Of a DNA stretch of 64,000 nucleotides, positions 9,284 through 17,670 are shown piece by piece; the first letter of the stretch is position 1, and every line of letters starts with the position of its first letter. A program made the translations under genes and the position numbers. The DNA is from Enterobacteriaceae bacterium UBA7338. GTDB lineage: Bacteria; Pseudomonadota; Gammaproteobacteria; Enterobacterales; Enterobacteriaceae. The stretch is from the NCBI GenBank assembly GCA_002480085.1, contig DKPJ01000012.1, forward strand, positions 222,698 to 286,697, read 5' to 3'. Below the pieces are notes generated by a model. That model did not search any database. It worked only from the letters and a program-made list of their open reading frames with translations, and was not told the origin of the DNA.

Positions 9284-9916
9284 ATGAGTGCAATCGCGCC
9301 TGGAATGATCCTCCTCGCGTACCTTTGCGGCTCAATCTCCAGCGCCATTCTGGTCTGCCGCATCGCGGGTCTGCCTGACCCTCGCGAGAGTGGCTCCGGC
9401 AACCCCGGAGCGACCAACGTCCTGCGAATTGGCGGCAAGGGCGCAGCCGTAGCGGTACTGATTTTTGACGTGCTGAAAGGCATGCTCCCGGTGTGGGGCG
9501 CTTACGCGCTGGGCGTCACCCCCTTCTGGCTGGGGCTGATTGCTATCGCCGCCTGCCTGGGCCACATCTGGCCGGTATTCTTTGGCTTTAAAGGCGGGAA
9601 AGGCGTCGCCACCGCGTTTGGTGCGATTGCGCCAATTGGCTGGGATCTTACCGGCGTCATGGCTGGCACCTGGCTGCTGACCATTCTGCTGAGCGGCTAC
9701 TCGTCGCTGGGGGCCATCGTCAGCGCGCTGATCGCCCCGTTCTACGTCTGGTGGTTTAAGCCCCAGTTTACCTTCCCGGTCTCGATGCTCTCCTGCCTGA
9801 TTCTGCTTCGTCATCACGACAATATTCAGCGCCTGTGGCGGCGTCAGGAGACGAAAATCTGGACCAAGCTGAAGAAAAAGCGCGAGAAAGATGAGGAAGT
9901 GAAGGAAGAAGAGTAG
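9284..9916 (+). CDS. plsY: Acyl-phosphate:glycerol-3-phosphate acyltransferase PlsY
   Basis: PlsY transfers an acyl group from acyl-phosphate to glycerol-3-phosphate, the first step of phospholipid synthesis, at the inner membrane. The protein has 210 residues (E. coli 205) and five predicted membrane spans. It shows the three family motifs: GSGNPGATN (about 37-45), the HIWPVFFGFKGGKG phosphate/glycerol loop (about 91-104), and the later HHDNI-x-RL motif. The C-terminal tail is highly charged (KKKREKDEEVKEEE). The start at 9284 gives MSAIAPGMIL as in E. coli; 30 further upstream codons are open but unconserved. A 7-bp stem hairpin (9917-9935) follows the stop. Confidence 0.96.
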   Translation: MSAIAPGMILLAYLCGSISSAILVCRIAGLPDPRESGSGNPGATNVLRIGGKGAAVAVLIFDVLKGMLPVWGAYALGVTPFWLGLIAIAACLGHIWPVFFGFKGGKGVATAFGAIAPIGWDLTGVMAGTWLLTILLSGYSSLGAIVSALIAPFYVWWFKPQFTFPVSMLSCLILLRHHDNIQRLWRRQETKIWTKLKKKREKDEEVKEEE

Positions 9917-9945
9917 GCCCGGCAAGCCGCCGGGCTAAAAGGCCA

Positions 9946-10959
9946 TTACGCTGCCGGCAGCTCCGCCAGCGGCCAGCGCGGACGCACGCTCACGCTGAGA
10001 TCGGCCAGGCTACCCGCCTTCAGGCGTACCATGCCCGCATAGGCGATCATCGCCCCGTTATCGGTACAGAACTCCGGACGCGCGTAGAAGACTTCACCCC
10101 GACGCTTCTGCATCATCTCTGCCAGCTTCGCTCGCAGCGTGCGGTTGGCGCTCACGCCGCCCGCCATCACCAGCCGCTTAAAGCCGGTCTGATCCAGGGC
10201 GCGCTTGCACTTGATCATCAGGGTATCCACCACCGCATCCTCAAAGGCGCGGGCGATATCTGCCCGGGTCTGGTCGTCATTGCCATTGTTACGAATGGTG
10301 TTGGCGGCAAAGGTCTTGAGGCCGGAGAAGCTGAAGTCCAGCCCCGGACGGTCGGTCATCGGGCGCGGGAAGACAAAGCGCCCTTCCGTGCCGTCGGCCG
10401 CCATTTTCGACAGCATCGGCCCGCCGGGATAGTCCAGCCCCAGCAGCTTCGCGGTTTTATCGAACGCTTCACCTGCGGCATCGTCAATGGATTCGCCCAG
10501 CAGCGCGTACTGGCCGATGCCGGTCACGCTAATCAGCTGCGTATGGCCGCCGGAGACCAGCAGCGCCACAAACGGAAACTCGGGCGGATTCTCTTCCAGC
10601 ATCGGAGCCAGCAGATGCCCTTCCATATGGTGAACCGCGATGGCCGGTACGTTCCAGGCGAACGCCAGCGAGCGGCCTACGGTGGCCCCCACCAGCAGCG
10701 CCCCGACCAGGCCGGGACCTGCGGTGTAGGCCACGGCGTCGATATCGTTGGCGGCCAGATTCGCCTCTTTCAGCGCGGCCTGGATCAGCGGCACGGTTTT
10801 GCGCACGTGATCGCGGGAGGCCAGCTCCGGCACCACGCCGCCGTAGTCAGCGTGCAGTTTCACCTGACTATACAATTGGTTGGCTAAAAGCCCGTTTTCA
10901 TCATCGTAGATGGCGATGCCGGTTTCATCGCAGGATGTTTCAATTCCCAGTACACGCAT
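9946..10959 (-). CDS. tsaD: tRNA N6-adenosine threonylcarbamoyltransferase subunit TsaD
   Basis: TsaD transfers threonylcarbamoyl from TC-AMP to A37 of ANN-decoding tRNAs (t6A) together with TsaB and TsaE. The 337 residues equal the E. coli length. The ASKHA fold is evident from the N-terminal GIETSCDETG, the iron-binding H111 and H115 in HHMEGH, the SGGHTQL strand, and the metal-binding aspartate in the C-terminal TDNGAMIAY. The gene is divergent from the rpsU operon, as in E. coli, with a 240-bp shared control region. Confidence 0.97.
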   Translation of the reverse strand: MRVLGIETSCDETGIAIYDDENGLLANQLYSQVKLHADYGGVVPELASRDHVRKTVPLIQAALKEANLAANDIDAVAYTAGPGLVGALLVGATVGRSLAFAWNVPAIAVHHMEGHLLAPMLEENPPEFPFVALLVSGGHTQLISVTGIGQYALLGESIDDAAGEAFDKTAKLLGLDYPGGPMLSKMAADGTEGRFVFPRPMTDRPGLDFSFSGLKTFAANTIRNNGNDDQTRADIARAFEDAVVDTLMIKCKRALDQTGFKRLVMAGGVSANRTLRAKLAEMMQKRRGEVFYARPEFCTDNGAMIAYAGMVRLKAGSLADLSVSVRPRWPLAELPAA

Positions 10960-11026
10960 GGCTATTCTTTACCTCTTTGCAATACCGCGCAGTGTAGGGT
11001 CATGGGCGGTGGTTGTAAAACTATTG

Positions 11027-11056
11027 TTCAACCCAGGCGCAGAGGTCGTGTATACT
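11027..11056 (+). promoter_or_regulatory. Candidate sigma-70 promoter of rpsU-dnaG-rpoD
   Basis: A good -10 hexamer TATACT lies at 11051-11056. The best -35 candidate, TTCAAC at 11027-11032 with an 18-bp spacer, is weak. It lies about 145 bp before the rpsU start. E. coli has more than one promoter here; I could support only this one by eye. Confidence 0.45.
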
Positions 11057-11160
11057 CCCCCTCCTTATGAGAGCGCCCTTGTAAAAAGGGCTGCGGTGCT
11101 TTACAAAGCAGCAGCATTTGCAGTAAAATTCCGCACCATTTTGAAATAAGCTGGCGTTGA

Positions 11161-11415
<255 letters not shown>

Positions 11416-11462
11416 TTAGCCGAGGGTGTTGACCCTCAGTTTACAGACAGAGTTGTAGTTGT

Positions 11463-11504
11463 AAGGCCGTGCTTCCGAAAGGAATGCGCGGCTTATTTTC
11501 GTTT
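11463..11504 (+). terminator. Intra-operon attenuating terminator between rpsU and dnaG
   Basis: The bases 11463-11494 fold into a long stem closed by a GAAA tetraloop, with one bulged T and about 13 pairs. A T-rich tract follows (ATTTTCGTTT). In E. coli a terminator at this place makes rpsU transcripts more abundant than dnaG and rpoD, and the sequence supports the same arrangement here. Confidence 0.85.
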
Positions 11505-11551
11505 ATAATCTGACATACCTTAACGCATCACGCTAAAGGTAGACGGGGCCT

Positions 11552-13297
11552 ATGGCTGGACGAATCCCACGAGTCTTTATTAATGACCTGCTGGCACGCA
11601 CCGACATCGTCGATCTCATCGACGCGCGGGTGAAGCTGAAAAAGCAGGGCAAGAATTTTCACGCGTGCTGTCCGTTCCATAACGAAAAAACCCCCTCCTT
11701 CACCGTGAACGGTGAGAAACAGTTTTACCACTGCTTCGGCTGCGGCGCCCACGGCAACGCCATCGACTTTTTGATGAACTACGACAAGCTCGAGTTCGTC
11801 GAAACCGTTGAAGAGCTGGCGGCGATGCACAACCTCGACGTGCCGTATGAAGCGGGCAACGGTCCAAGCCAGATTGAGCGCCACCAGCGGCAGACGCTCT
11901 ACCAGCTGATGGACGGGCTAAACGCCTTTTATCAGCAATCTCTGAACCAGCCAGCGGCTGAACCTGCGCGCCAGTATCTGGCCCAGCGCGGCTTAAGCAG
12001 CGAGGTGATTTCACGCTTCGCCATTGGCTATGCTCCTCCCGGCTGGGATAACGTTTTAAAACGCTTTGGCGGCAACGGCGAGAATCGCCAGTCGCTGACC
12101 GACGCGGGCATGTTAGTCACTAACGATCGCGGGCGTACCTACGATCGATTCCGCGAACGCGTGATGTTCCCTATCCGCGACAAACGTGGCCGGGTGATTG
12201 GTTTTGGTGGTCGTGTCATGGGTGATGGCATGCCGAAATACCTTAACTCCCCGGAAACCGATATTTTCCATAAGGGCCGCCAGCTGTATGGCCTTTATGA
12301 AGCGCAGCAGGATAACGCCGAGCCGCCGCGTCTGCTGGTGGTTGAAGGCTATATGGACGTGGTCGCGCTGGCGCAGTACGACATTAACTATGCCGTGGCC
12401 TCGCTGGGCACCTCCACCACCGCCGAGCATATCCAGCTGCTGTTCCGCGTCACCAACAGCGTGATCTGCTGCTATGACGGCGACCGTGCAGGCCGTGAAG
12501 CCGCATGGCGCGCGCTAGAGACGGCGCTACCGTACATGACCGACGGACGTCAGCTACGCTTTATGTTTCTGCCCGACGGCGAAGATCCGGATACGCTGGT
12601 GCGTAAAGAGGGCAAACCGGCGTTTGAGGCGCGGATGGAGCAGGCTCAGCCGCTCTCCACGTTTCTGTTTAACAGCCTGATGCCGCAGGTAGACCTGAGC
12701 ACCCCGGACGGCCGCGCGCAGCTGAGCACCCTGGCGCTGCCGCTGATAAGCCAGGTACCGGGCGAGACGCTGCGCATCTATCTTCGGCAGGAACTGGGTA
12801 ACAAATTAGGCATTCTTGACGATAACCAGCTTGAACGTTTAATGCCTAAGCAGTCCGAAAGTGGTCAGCCACGCCCGGCACCGCAGCTAAAACGGACGAC
12901 CATGCGTATACTGATAGGATTGCTGGTGCAAAACCCAGAGCTGGCCCCGCTGGTGCCACCGCTGGACGGTCTGGATCCGGCGAAGCTACCCGGACTTGGC
13001 TTATTCGTCCAGTTGGTTAACACTTGTCTGTCACAGCCAGGTCTGACCACCGGACAGCTTTTAGAGCAGTATCGCGGCACAAATGAGGCCGCCACCCTTG
13101 AAAAACTGTCCATGTGGGACGATATAGCAGATAAGGATATCGCAGAAAAGACCTTCACCGATGCGTTGAACCATATGTTCGACTCGGTGCTTGAGCTACG
13201 GCTCTCTGAATTGATCGCGCGCTCGCGGACCCACGGGTTAACGCCAGCAGAGCGCGAAGAGGTGCGTGTGATCACTGAAGCACGCGCCCGGAAGTGA
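11552..13297 (+). CDS. dnaG: DNA primase DnaG
   Basis: DnaG synthesises RNA primers at the replication fork in complex with DnaB helicase. The 581 residues equal the E. coli length. The N-terminal zinc-binding domain has C40, H43, C61 and C64 (CCPFHNEKTPSF...CFGC). The TOPRIM polymerase core follows, with VVEGYMDVVAL near residue 264 and YDGDRAGREAA near 308 holding the catalytic acidic residues. The C-terminal helical domain (about 435-581) binds DnaB. Translation starts at an ATG 136 bp after rpsU, downstream of the attenuating terminator. Confidence 0.99.
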   Translation: MAGRIPRVFINDLLARTDIVDLIDARVKLKKQGKNFHACCPFHNEKTPSFTVNGEKQFYHCFGCGAHGNAIDFLMNYDKLEFVETVEELAAMHNLDVPYEAGNGPSQIERHQRQTLYQLMDGLNAFYQQSLNQPAAEPARQYLAQRGLSSEVISRFAIGYAPPGWDNVLKRFGGNGENRQSLTDAGMLVTNDRGRTYDRFRERVMFPIRDKRGRVIGFGGRVMGDGMPKYLNSPETDIFHKGRQLYGLYEAQQDNAEPPRLLVVEGYMDVVALAQYDINYAVASLGTSTTAEHIQLLFRVTNSVICCYDGDRAGREAAWRALETALPYMTDGRQLRFMFLPDGEDPDTLVRKEGKPAFEARMEQAQPLSTFLFNSLMPQVDLSTPDGRAQLSTLALPLISQVPGETLRIYLRQELGNKLGILDDNQLERLMPKQSESGQPRPAPQLKRTTMRILIGLLVQNPELAPLVPPLDGLDPAKLPGLGLFVQLVNTCLSQPGLTTGQLLEQYRGTNEAATLEKLSMWDDIADKDIAEKTFTDALNHMFDSVLELRLSELIARSRTHGLTPAEREEVRVITEARARK

Positions 13298-13446
13298 ATT
13301 TAACGGCTTAAGTGCCGAATAGCGATCGGGTAGATCCCGACAGCCGCTTCGAGGGCAGCGGCAAAAATATAAGCACGCCTTCGCTTTAAAGGTTGGCAGC
13401 AGCAACGCCGACACCAATCAAACGAATTAAGTGTGGATACCGTCTT

Positions 13447-15294
13447 ATGGAGCAAAACCCGCAGTCACAGCTGAAACTTCTTGTCCAACGTGGTAAGGAG
13501 CAAGGCTATTTGACCTATGCCGAGGTCAATGACCATCTGCCGGAAGATATCGTCGACTCCGACCAGATCGAAGACATCATCCAAATGATCAACGACATGG
13601 GCATTCAGGTGATGGAAGAAGCACCTGATGCCGACGATCTGCTGCTCGCTGAAAACTCAAATAACACGGATGAAGATGCGGAAGAAGCAGCGGCTCAGGT
13701 TCTGTCGAGTGTTGAATCTGAAATCGGGCGCACCACCGACCCGGTACGTATGTACATGCGCGAAATGGGTACGGTTGAACTGCTGACCCGTGAAGGCGAA
13801 ATCGACATCGCAAAACGCATTGAGGATGGTATTAACCAGGTTCAGTGCTCCGTTGCCGAATACCCAGAAGCGATCACCTATCTGCTGGAGCAGTACGATC
13901 GCGTTGAAGCGGAAGAAGCGCGTCTCTCTGACCTGATCACCGGCTTTGTCGATCCGAACGCCGAAGAGGATCTGGCCCCGACCGCGACGCACGTTGGCTC
14001 CGAGCTTTCTCAGGAAGAGCTGGATGACGACGAAGACGAAGATGAAGACGAAGAGAGCGACGACAACAGCGACGACGATAACAGCATCGATCCCGAGCTG
14101 GCTCGCGAGAAATTCGGCGAGCTGCGTGCGCAGTATGAAGTGACCCGCGACACCATCAAAGCGAAAGGCCGCAGCCACGCCGCCTCTCAGGAAGAGATCC
14201 TTAAGCTCTCCGAAGTGTTCAAGCAGTTCCGTCTGGTGCCGAAACAGTTCGACTACCTGGTAAACAGCATGCGCGTCATGATGGACCGCGTGCGTACCCA
14301 GGAGCGCATCATCATGAAGATGTGCGTTGAGCAGTGCAAAATGCCGAAGAAGAACTTCATCACCCTCTTCACCGGCAACGAAACCAGCGAAACCTGGTTC
14401 AATGCTGCGCTGGCGATGAACAAGCCGTGGTCCGAGAAGCTGCAGGACGTCGCTGAAGACGTGCATCGTGGCCTGCAGAAGCTGCAACAGATTGAAGAAG
14501 AGACCGGCCTGACCATCGAACAGGTTAAGGACATCAACCGTCGTATGTCTATCGGCGAAGCGAAAGCGCGTCGTGCGAAGAAAGAGATGGTAGAAGCGAA
14601 CCTGCGTCTGGTTATCTCTATCGCCAAAAAGTACACCAACCGTGGCCTGCAGTTCCTCGACCTGATTCAGGAAGGTAACATCGGCCTGATGAAAGCGGTT
14701 GATAAGTTCGAATACCGTCGTGGCTATAAGTTCTCGACCTATGCCACCTGGTGGATCCGTCAGGCGATCACCCGCTCTATCGCGGACCAGGCGCGTACCA
14801 TCCGTATCCCGGTGCATATGATTGAGACCATCAATAAGCTCAACCGTATCTCCCGTCAGATGCTGCAGGAGATGGGCCGCGAGCCGACGCCGGAAGAGCT
14901 GGCCGAGCGCATGCTGATGCCGGAAGATAAGATCCGCAAGGTGCTGAAAATCGCCAAAGAGCCAATCTCTATGGAGACGCCGATTGGTGACGACGAAGAT
15001 TCGCATCTGGGTGACTTCATCGAGGATACCACCCTCGAGCTGCCGCTGGACTCAGCGACCACCGAGAGCCTGCGTGCCGCAACGCACGACGTGCTGGCTG
15101 GCCTGACCGCCCGTGAAGCGAAAGTGCTGCGTATGCGTTTCGGTATCGATATGAACACTGACCACACTCTGGAAGAGGTGGGTAAGCAGTTCGACGTTAC
15201 CCGTGAACGTATCCGTCAGATCGAAGCGAAAGCGCTGCGTAAGCTGCGCCATCCGAGCCGCTCTGAAGTGCTGCGTAGCTTCCTCGACGATTAA
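13447..15294 (+). CDS. rpoD: RNA polymerase primary sigma factor (sigma-70) RpoD
   Basis: This is the housekeeping sigma factor. The 615-residue protein (E. coli 613) shows region 1.1 at the N terminus, region 1.2 around TDPVRMYMREMG, and the non-conserved insert with a long acidic run (about residues 190-212). Regions 2.1-2.4 include the -10-binding KFSTYATWWIRQAITR, and the region 4.2 helix-turn-helix VTRERIRQIEAKALRKL contacts the -35. The frame extends 18 codons further upstream, but the ATG at 13447 gives the E. coli start MEQNPQSQLK. A 149-bp spacer separates it from dnaG; in E. coli the operon mRNA is processed in this interval. Confidence 0.99.
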   Translation: MEQNPQSQLKLLVQRGKEQGYLTYAEVNDHLPEDIVDSDQIEDIIQMINDMGIQVMEEAPDADDLLLAENSNNTDEDAEEAAAQVLSSVESEIGRTTDPVRMYMREMGTVELLTREGEIDIAKRIEDGINQVQCSVAEYPEAITYLLEQYDRVEAEEARLSDLITGFVDPNAEEDLAPTATHVGSELSQEELDDDEDEDEDEESDDNSDDDNSIDPELAREKFGELRAQYEVTRDTIKAKGRSHAASQEEILKLSEVFKQFRLVPKQFDYLVNSMRVMMDRVRTQERIIMKMCVEQCKMPKKNFITLFTGNETSETWFNAALAMNKPWSEKLQDVAEDVHRGLQKLQQIEEETGLTIEQVKDINRRMSIGEAKARRAKKEMVEANLRLVISIAKKYTNRGLQFLDLIQEGNIGLMKAVDKFEYRRGYKFSTYATWWIRQAITRSIADQARTIRIPVHMIETINKLNRISRQMLQEMGREPTPEELAERMLMPEDKIRKVLKIAKEPISMETPIGDDEDSHLGDFIEDTTLELPLDSATTESLRAATHDVLAGLTAREAKVLRMRFGIDMNTDHTLEEVGKQFDVTRERIRQIEAKALRKLRHPSRSEVLRSFLDD

Positions 15295-15308
15295 TCGTAA
15301 CCCTAAAG

Positions 15309-15336
15309 AAAAGCCCTCTCCGGAGGGCTTTTTTAT
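15309..15336 (+). terminator. Intrinsic terminator of the rpsU-dnaG-rpoD operon
   Basis: An AAGCCCTC/GAGGGCTT stem with a TCCG loop is followed directly by TTTTATT. It starts about 15 bp after the rpoD stop, is the canonical form and sits in the expected place. Confidence 0.93.
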
Positions 15337-15378
15337 TGGCTGCGAAAGAGCATGTACATTATCGGCATGTGGCACATG

Positions 15379-15451
15379 TAGGCCTGATAAGCGTAGCGCC
15401 ATCAGGCGTAATGCCGCTCTGCCGGGTGGCGCTGCGCTTACCCGGCCTACA
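15379..15451. repeat. BIME between rpoD and mug
   Basis: Two REP units in opposite orientation (about 15379-15410 and 15421-15451) occupy the convergent rpoD/mug interval. The second ends in CCCGGCCTACA and overlaps the last codons of mug. Confidence 0.85.
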
Positions 15452-15953
15452 AGCCTCGTGCCACTAACGCCTGGTCTAACTCCTTGTATGACTCCACCAG
15501 CTTATCCAGCGTTGCACGGTTTAACCCGCTGGGGTTCGGCAGCACCCATACCTCGGTGGCACCGATGGTAATGTTCTGTTTCCCCCACGCCACCCCACGC
15601 TGGCTGAACGCCTGCTCAAAGGCCTGCTTGCCGAGGATCGCCAGCGCGTCCGGCTGGTAGTCCTCAATCTTCTTGATCAGGTCCCGTCCGCCGGTACGCA
15701 GCTCGTGCAGCTCGACCTCGCTGGCCTGCACCGTTGGGCGCTCCACCAGCATGGTGATGCCGCAGCGGGTATCCAGCAGCCGCTGCTCCTCTTCCGGCTT
15801 CAGCTGCCGCTCCGTAAAGCCCGCCTGGTAGATCACCTTCCAGAAGCGGTTACCGGGGTGAGCGAAGTGGAAACCCGTGTGCGCCGACGATTTGCCTGGA
15901 TTGATGCCGCAAAACACTACCCGCAGGCCCGGCGCGAGAATATCGTTTATCAT
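15447..15953 (-). CDS. mug: G/U mismatch-specific DNA glycosylase Mug
   Basis: Mug removes uracil and 3,N4-ethenocytosine opposite guanine. The 168-residue product has the family's first motif GINPGKSSA (residues 17-25; N18 positions the catalytic water) and the C-terminal NPSGLNRA intercalation loop. The start at 15953 gives MINDILAPG, aligned with E. coli MVEDILAPG and the same length. A second ATG one codon upstream and six further open codons are not conserved. The gene is convergent with rpoD and its 3' end overlaps a REP element. Confidence 0.95.
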   Translation of the reverse strand: MINDILAPGLRVVFCGINPGKSSAHTGFHFAHPGNRFWKVIYQAGFTERQLKPEEEQRLLDTRCGITMLVERPTVQASEVELHELRTGGRDLIKKIEDYQPDALAILGKQAFEQAFSQRGVAWGKQNITIGATEVWVLPNPSGLNRATLDKLVESYKELDQALVARGL

Positions 15954-16078
15954 CATTGCTCCAGGTGAATTGTCCAAAATGTAGTTATAACGGGTTGATT
16001 ATAGGTTGTTTACAAAAGCACCATGCACACCCGAATGACTGGATTGCAGCCACCAGTTACATTATAATCCCTCGCCAC

Positions 16079-16154
16079 GGCCCCTTAGCTCAGTGGTTAG
16101 AGCAGGCGACTCATAATCGCTTGGTCGTTGGTTCAAACCCAACAGGGGCCACCA
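16079..16154 (+). tRNA. ileX: tRNA-Ile2 with CAU anticodon (lysidine type)
   Basis: The 76-nt cloverleaf has a GGCCCCT/AGGGGCC acceptor stem, encoded CCA, a GCTC/GAGC D stem and a TTC-containing T arm. The anticodon loop CTCATAA gives CAU. The sequence is close to E. coli ileX, whose C34 is modified to lysidine so that the tRNA reads AUA as isoleucine; it lies downstream of mug there too. A TATAAT -10 box is at 16063-16068, but I could not pick a convincing -35. About 10.4 kb of genes absent from E. coli follow immediately, so this tRNA gene marks the left edge of an accessory region. Confidence 0.95.
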
Positions 16155-16198
16155 AATCGAGAATGGATTAGTACCAGGTATAGCCAATTAATCCAGAG

Positions 16199-16232
16199 AA
16201 ACCCGCGCCCTACCGAGGTTTGCGGGTTTTTT
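16199..16232 (+). terminator. Intrinsic terminator after tRNA-Ile2
   Basis: AAACCCGC (16199-16206) pairs with GCGGGTTT (16222-16229), leaving a 15-nt loop, and a T tract follows. It starts 45 bp after the tRNA. Confidence 0.8.
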
Positions 16233-16284
16233 ATTGCCCGGAGGTATCGCTCGCGCCGACCATACGGCCACAGCCTGGACTGAG

Positions 16285-16452
16285 TTAAGCAGCAAGGGTT
16301 GGACGCTTAGCCCAGCTATCAGAGTGCATTATATTACCGTCGAGATAATGCCATGTAATTTTCTCATACCGGAACTCAACGATCTCCATATGATTAAATT
16401 TTTCTTTGTTGGTGTCTTTGATATCCAGCATGACAGGAGTTGTTATTACTAC
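16285..16452 (-). pseudogene. 3'-terminal remnant of an hcp gene (type VI secretion tube protein)
   Basis: An open stretch of 55 codons ends in TAA at 16285. It translates as the C terminus of Hcp: TPVMLDIKD-x-NKEKFNHME, then RYEKITW-x-YLDGNI, then HSDSW near the end. Orphan enterobacterial Hcp proteins end with very similar blocks (MHDIKD...KEKHNHLE..., YEKITW..DGNI.HSDSW). The rest of the gene is missing. An in-frame stop precedes the fragment at 16453-16455, and the neighbouring secreted-protein gene ends at 16449, so the junction abuts it exactly. I know the family from memory and could not run an alignment. Confidence 0.75.
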
Positions 16453-16946
16453 TTATCCTCATTAAACCCGTTTGATTCACCAATGACATTCACCATCGTG
16501 TCAATACATGCTTTACTGGATGGCACTTTATAGAGTGCCCGGATGGCATCGGCGATATATTGATTAAGCTGGATCTCCGTCATGCTGTAAAACGGTAGCC
16601 CACATACAACTTCCTGACTGAGCGGGGTGTAACGCTCGGTCATAATGCCGAGAACGCCAACAGGATTACGGGGGATCGCCATTCCCACCGCCTCACTCAG
16701 TGTTTCCGCTGAATCAGCATCACTGCCGGGAGCCAGTAACGCGGCCACCCTGAGCCAATCCGCACCACCTTTTCCGATCTCTCCGGTGACAAACTGCCAT
16801 TCGGTTTCATCATTGTTATAAAGGCTTGATATGACAGCCTGTGCCCCCTTTTGCTTTATCTGCTCCATTAATTGCTGCGTGGTGGGGTGCGTCGCTGCAA
16901 TTATTGGAACAAAAAGCAAAGAACAGGCAAGCACTATTTTCTCCAT
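16449..16946 (-). CDS. Small exported protein of unknown function (possible orphan immunity protein)
   Basis: I do not recognise this 165-residue protein. It begins with a clear signal peptide (MEKIVLACSLLFVPIIAA, cleavage near residue 18). The mature part is mostly helical, without membrane spans, with two cysteines (CGLPFYSM and KACIDTM) that could pair in the periplasm. The ATG at 16946 has GGTGA at good distance; a TTG one codon earlier is less likely. Its stop touches the broken hcp tail. Secreted single-domain proteins next to hcp genes are often immunity proteins of type VI effectors. That role is inferred from position only, and no matching toxin gene is present here. Confidence 0.7.
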   Translation of the reverse strand: MEKIVLACSLLFVPIIAATHPTTQQLMEQIKQKGAQAVISSLYNNDETEWQFVTGEIGKGGADWLRVAALLAPGSDADSAETLSEAVGMAIPRNPVGVLGIMTERYTPLSQEVVCGLPFYSMTEIQLNQYIADAIRALYKVPSSKACIDTMVNVIGESNGFNEDK

Positions 16947-17051
16947 CAAGTAATCACCAATATTGTATCGCTACTGTTTAGAATTTTTAGCCGGAGAGCT
17001 TCACCACAATAATGATGCAAGCCATCATGCCCCTGTATCAAACGGACCTCT

Positions 17052-17357
17052 TTAAGTATTCCGGACTAACCAAATCATTTTCTCCCCAATAAAAACAGCC
17101 GCAGCGGCCGCCAATGCGTTAAACGCGATGTACATCGTGAAATAGTTATCTTCTACGCGGTCGGGGTAAGGCTCCCATTTCTCCGTTGGGATGTAATTCA
17201 TCAGGTTTGTAACGGTATACTTCAGACTTTCGACAAGCGGGTCGAATATCCCTGAAAGCATTAATATGAATGTGATAGCCAGTAAGGCTATCAGGCGCAG
17301 CGGCCATTTAATCGATCTGGGCATCGCAAATGACGTTATAGCGTCATCTATAAGCAA
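17052..17357 (-). CDS. Two-helix membrane protein of unknown function
   Basis: The frame encodes up to 101 residues with two transmembrane segments: about 20-40 (PLRLIALLAITFILMLSGIF) and about 75-97 (NALAAAAAVFIGEKMIWL). A 35-residue polar loop lies between them and is probably periplasmic. The start is unclear. TTG at 17357 and ATG at 17324 (MPRSIKW) are both in frame and neither has a convincing Shine-Dalgarno. The same topology occurs in the 84-residue protein at 33194-33448, which follows a Tlde1-like toxin gene. The gene may therefore be a detached partner gene, but the two proteins are not obviously homologous. Confidence 0.55.
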   Translation of the reverse strand: MLIDDAITSFAMPRSIKWPLRLIALLAITFILMLSGIFDPLVESLKYTVTNLMNYIPTEKWEPYPDRVEDNYFTMYIAFNALAAAAAVFIGEKMIWLVRNT

Positions 17358-17403
17358 TAAAAATAATTTTCGTTTCCTTTCAGTAGATTAGTTCCCCTAC
17401 CTT

Positions 17404-17610
17404 CTACTCCTGTATGAAACTATTTATTAAACTAAAAATGCTGTTTGTTAAGGGCAAGTTCTGAAAAGAGCGACCATTTAACGCAATGTCTGGTTTATGA
17501 CGTTTTGTTTTGCACATTTCCCACGCTACTTCAACTGCACTATCTGTCTCATAAAGGACCCATTCCCGCTTAGATATATCTTTGCGGAAATTATAAGGGC
17601 ATTTAAAATT
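17404..17610 (-). pseudogene. Start-less coding remnant upstream of the two-helix gene
   Basis: Sixty-eight codons are open between stops in one minus-strand frame and translate to protein-like sequence (for example REWVLYETDSAVEVAWEM and NGRSFQNLPLTNSIFSLI). No start codon stands before the first conserved-looking residues, and the ATG inside it would leave only a short tail. I read this as the 3' end of a gene whose 5' part was lost when the plus-strand gene at 17671 or the DNA carrying it arrived. The family is unknown to me. The rest of the 17358-17670 interval shows only AT-rich sequence. Confidence 0.35.
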
Positions 17611-17670
17611 TTAACTACTGGGCAGTGAGTACAGTAGCAAGTCAAGCATGGATTAAGGCCGGAATTAAAT

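Noticed and set aside
13657..15006. 449-codon open frame opposite rpoD
   Set aside because: It is antisense to rpoD; the translation is biased by the complementary codons of an acidic protein and no homologous family is expected.
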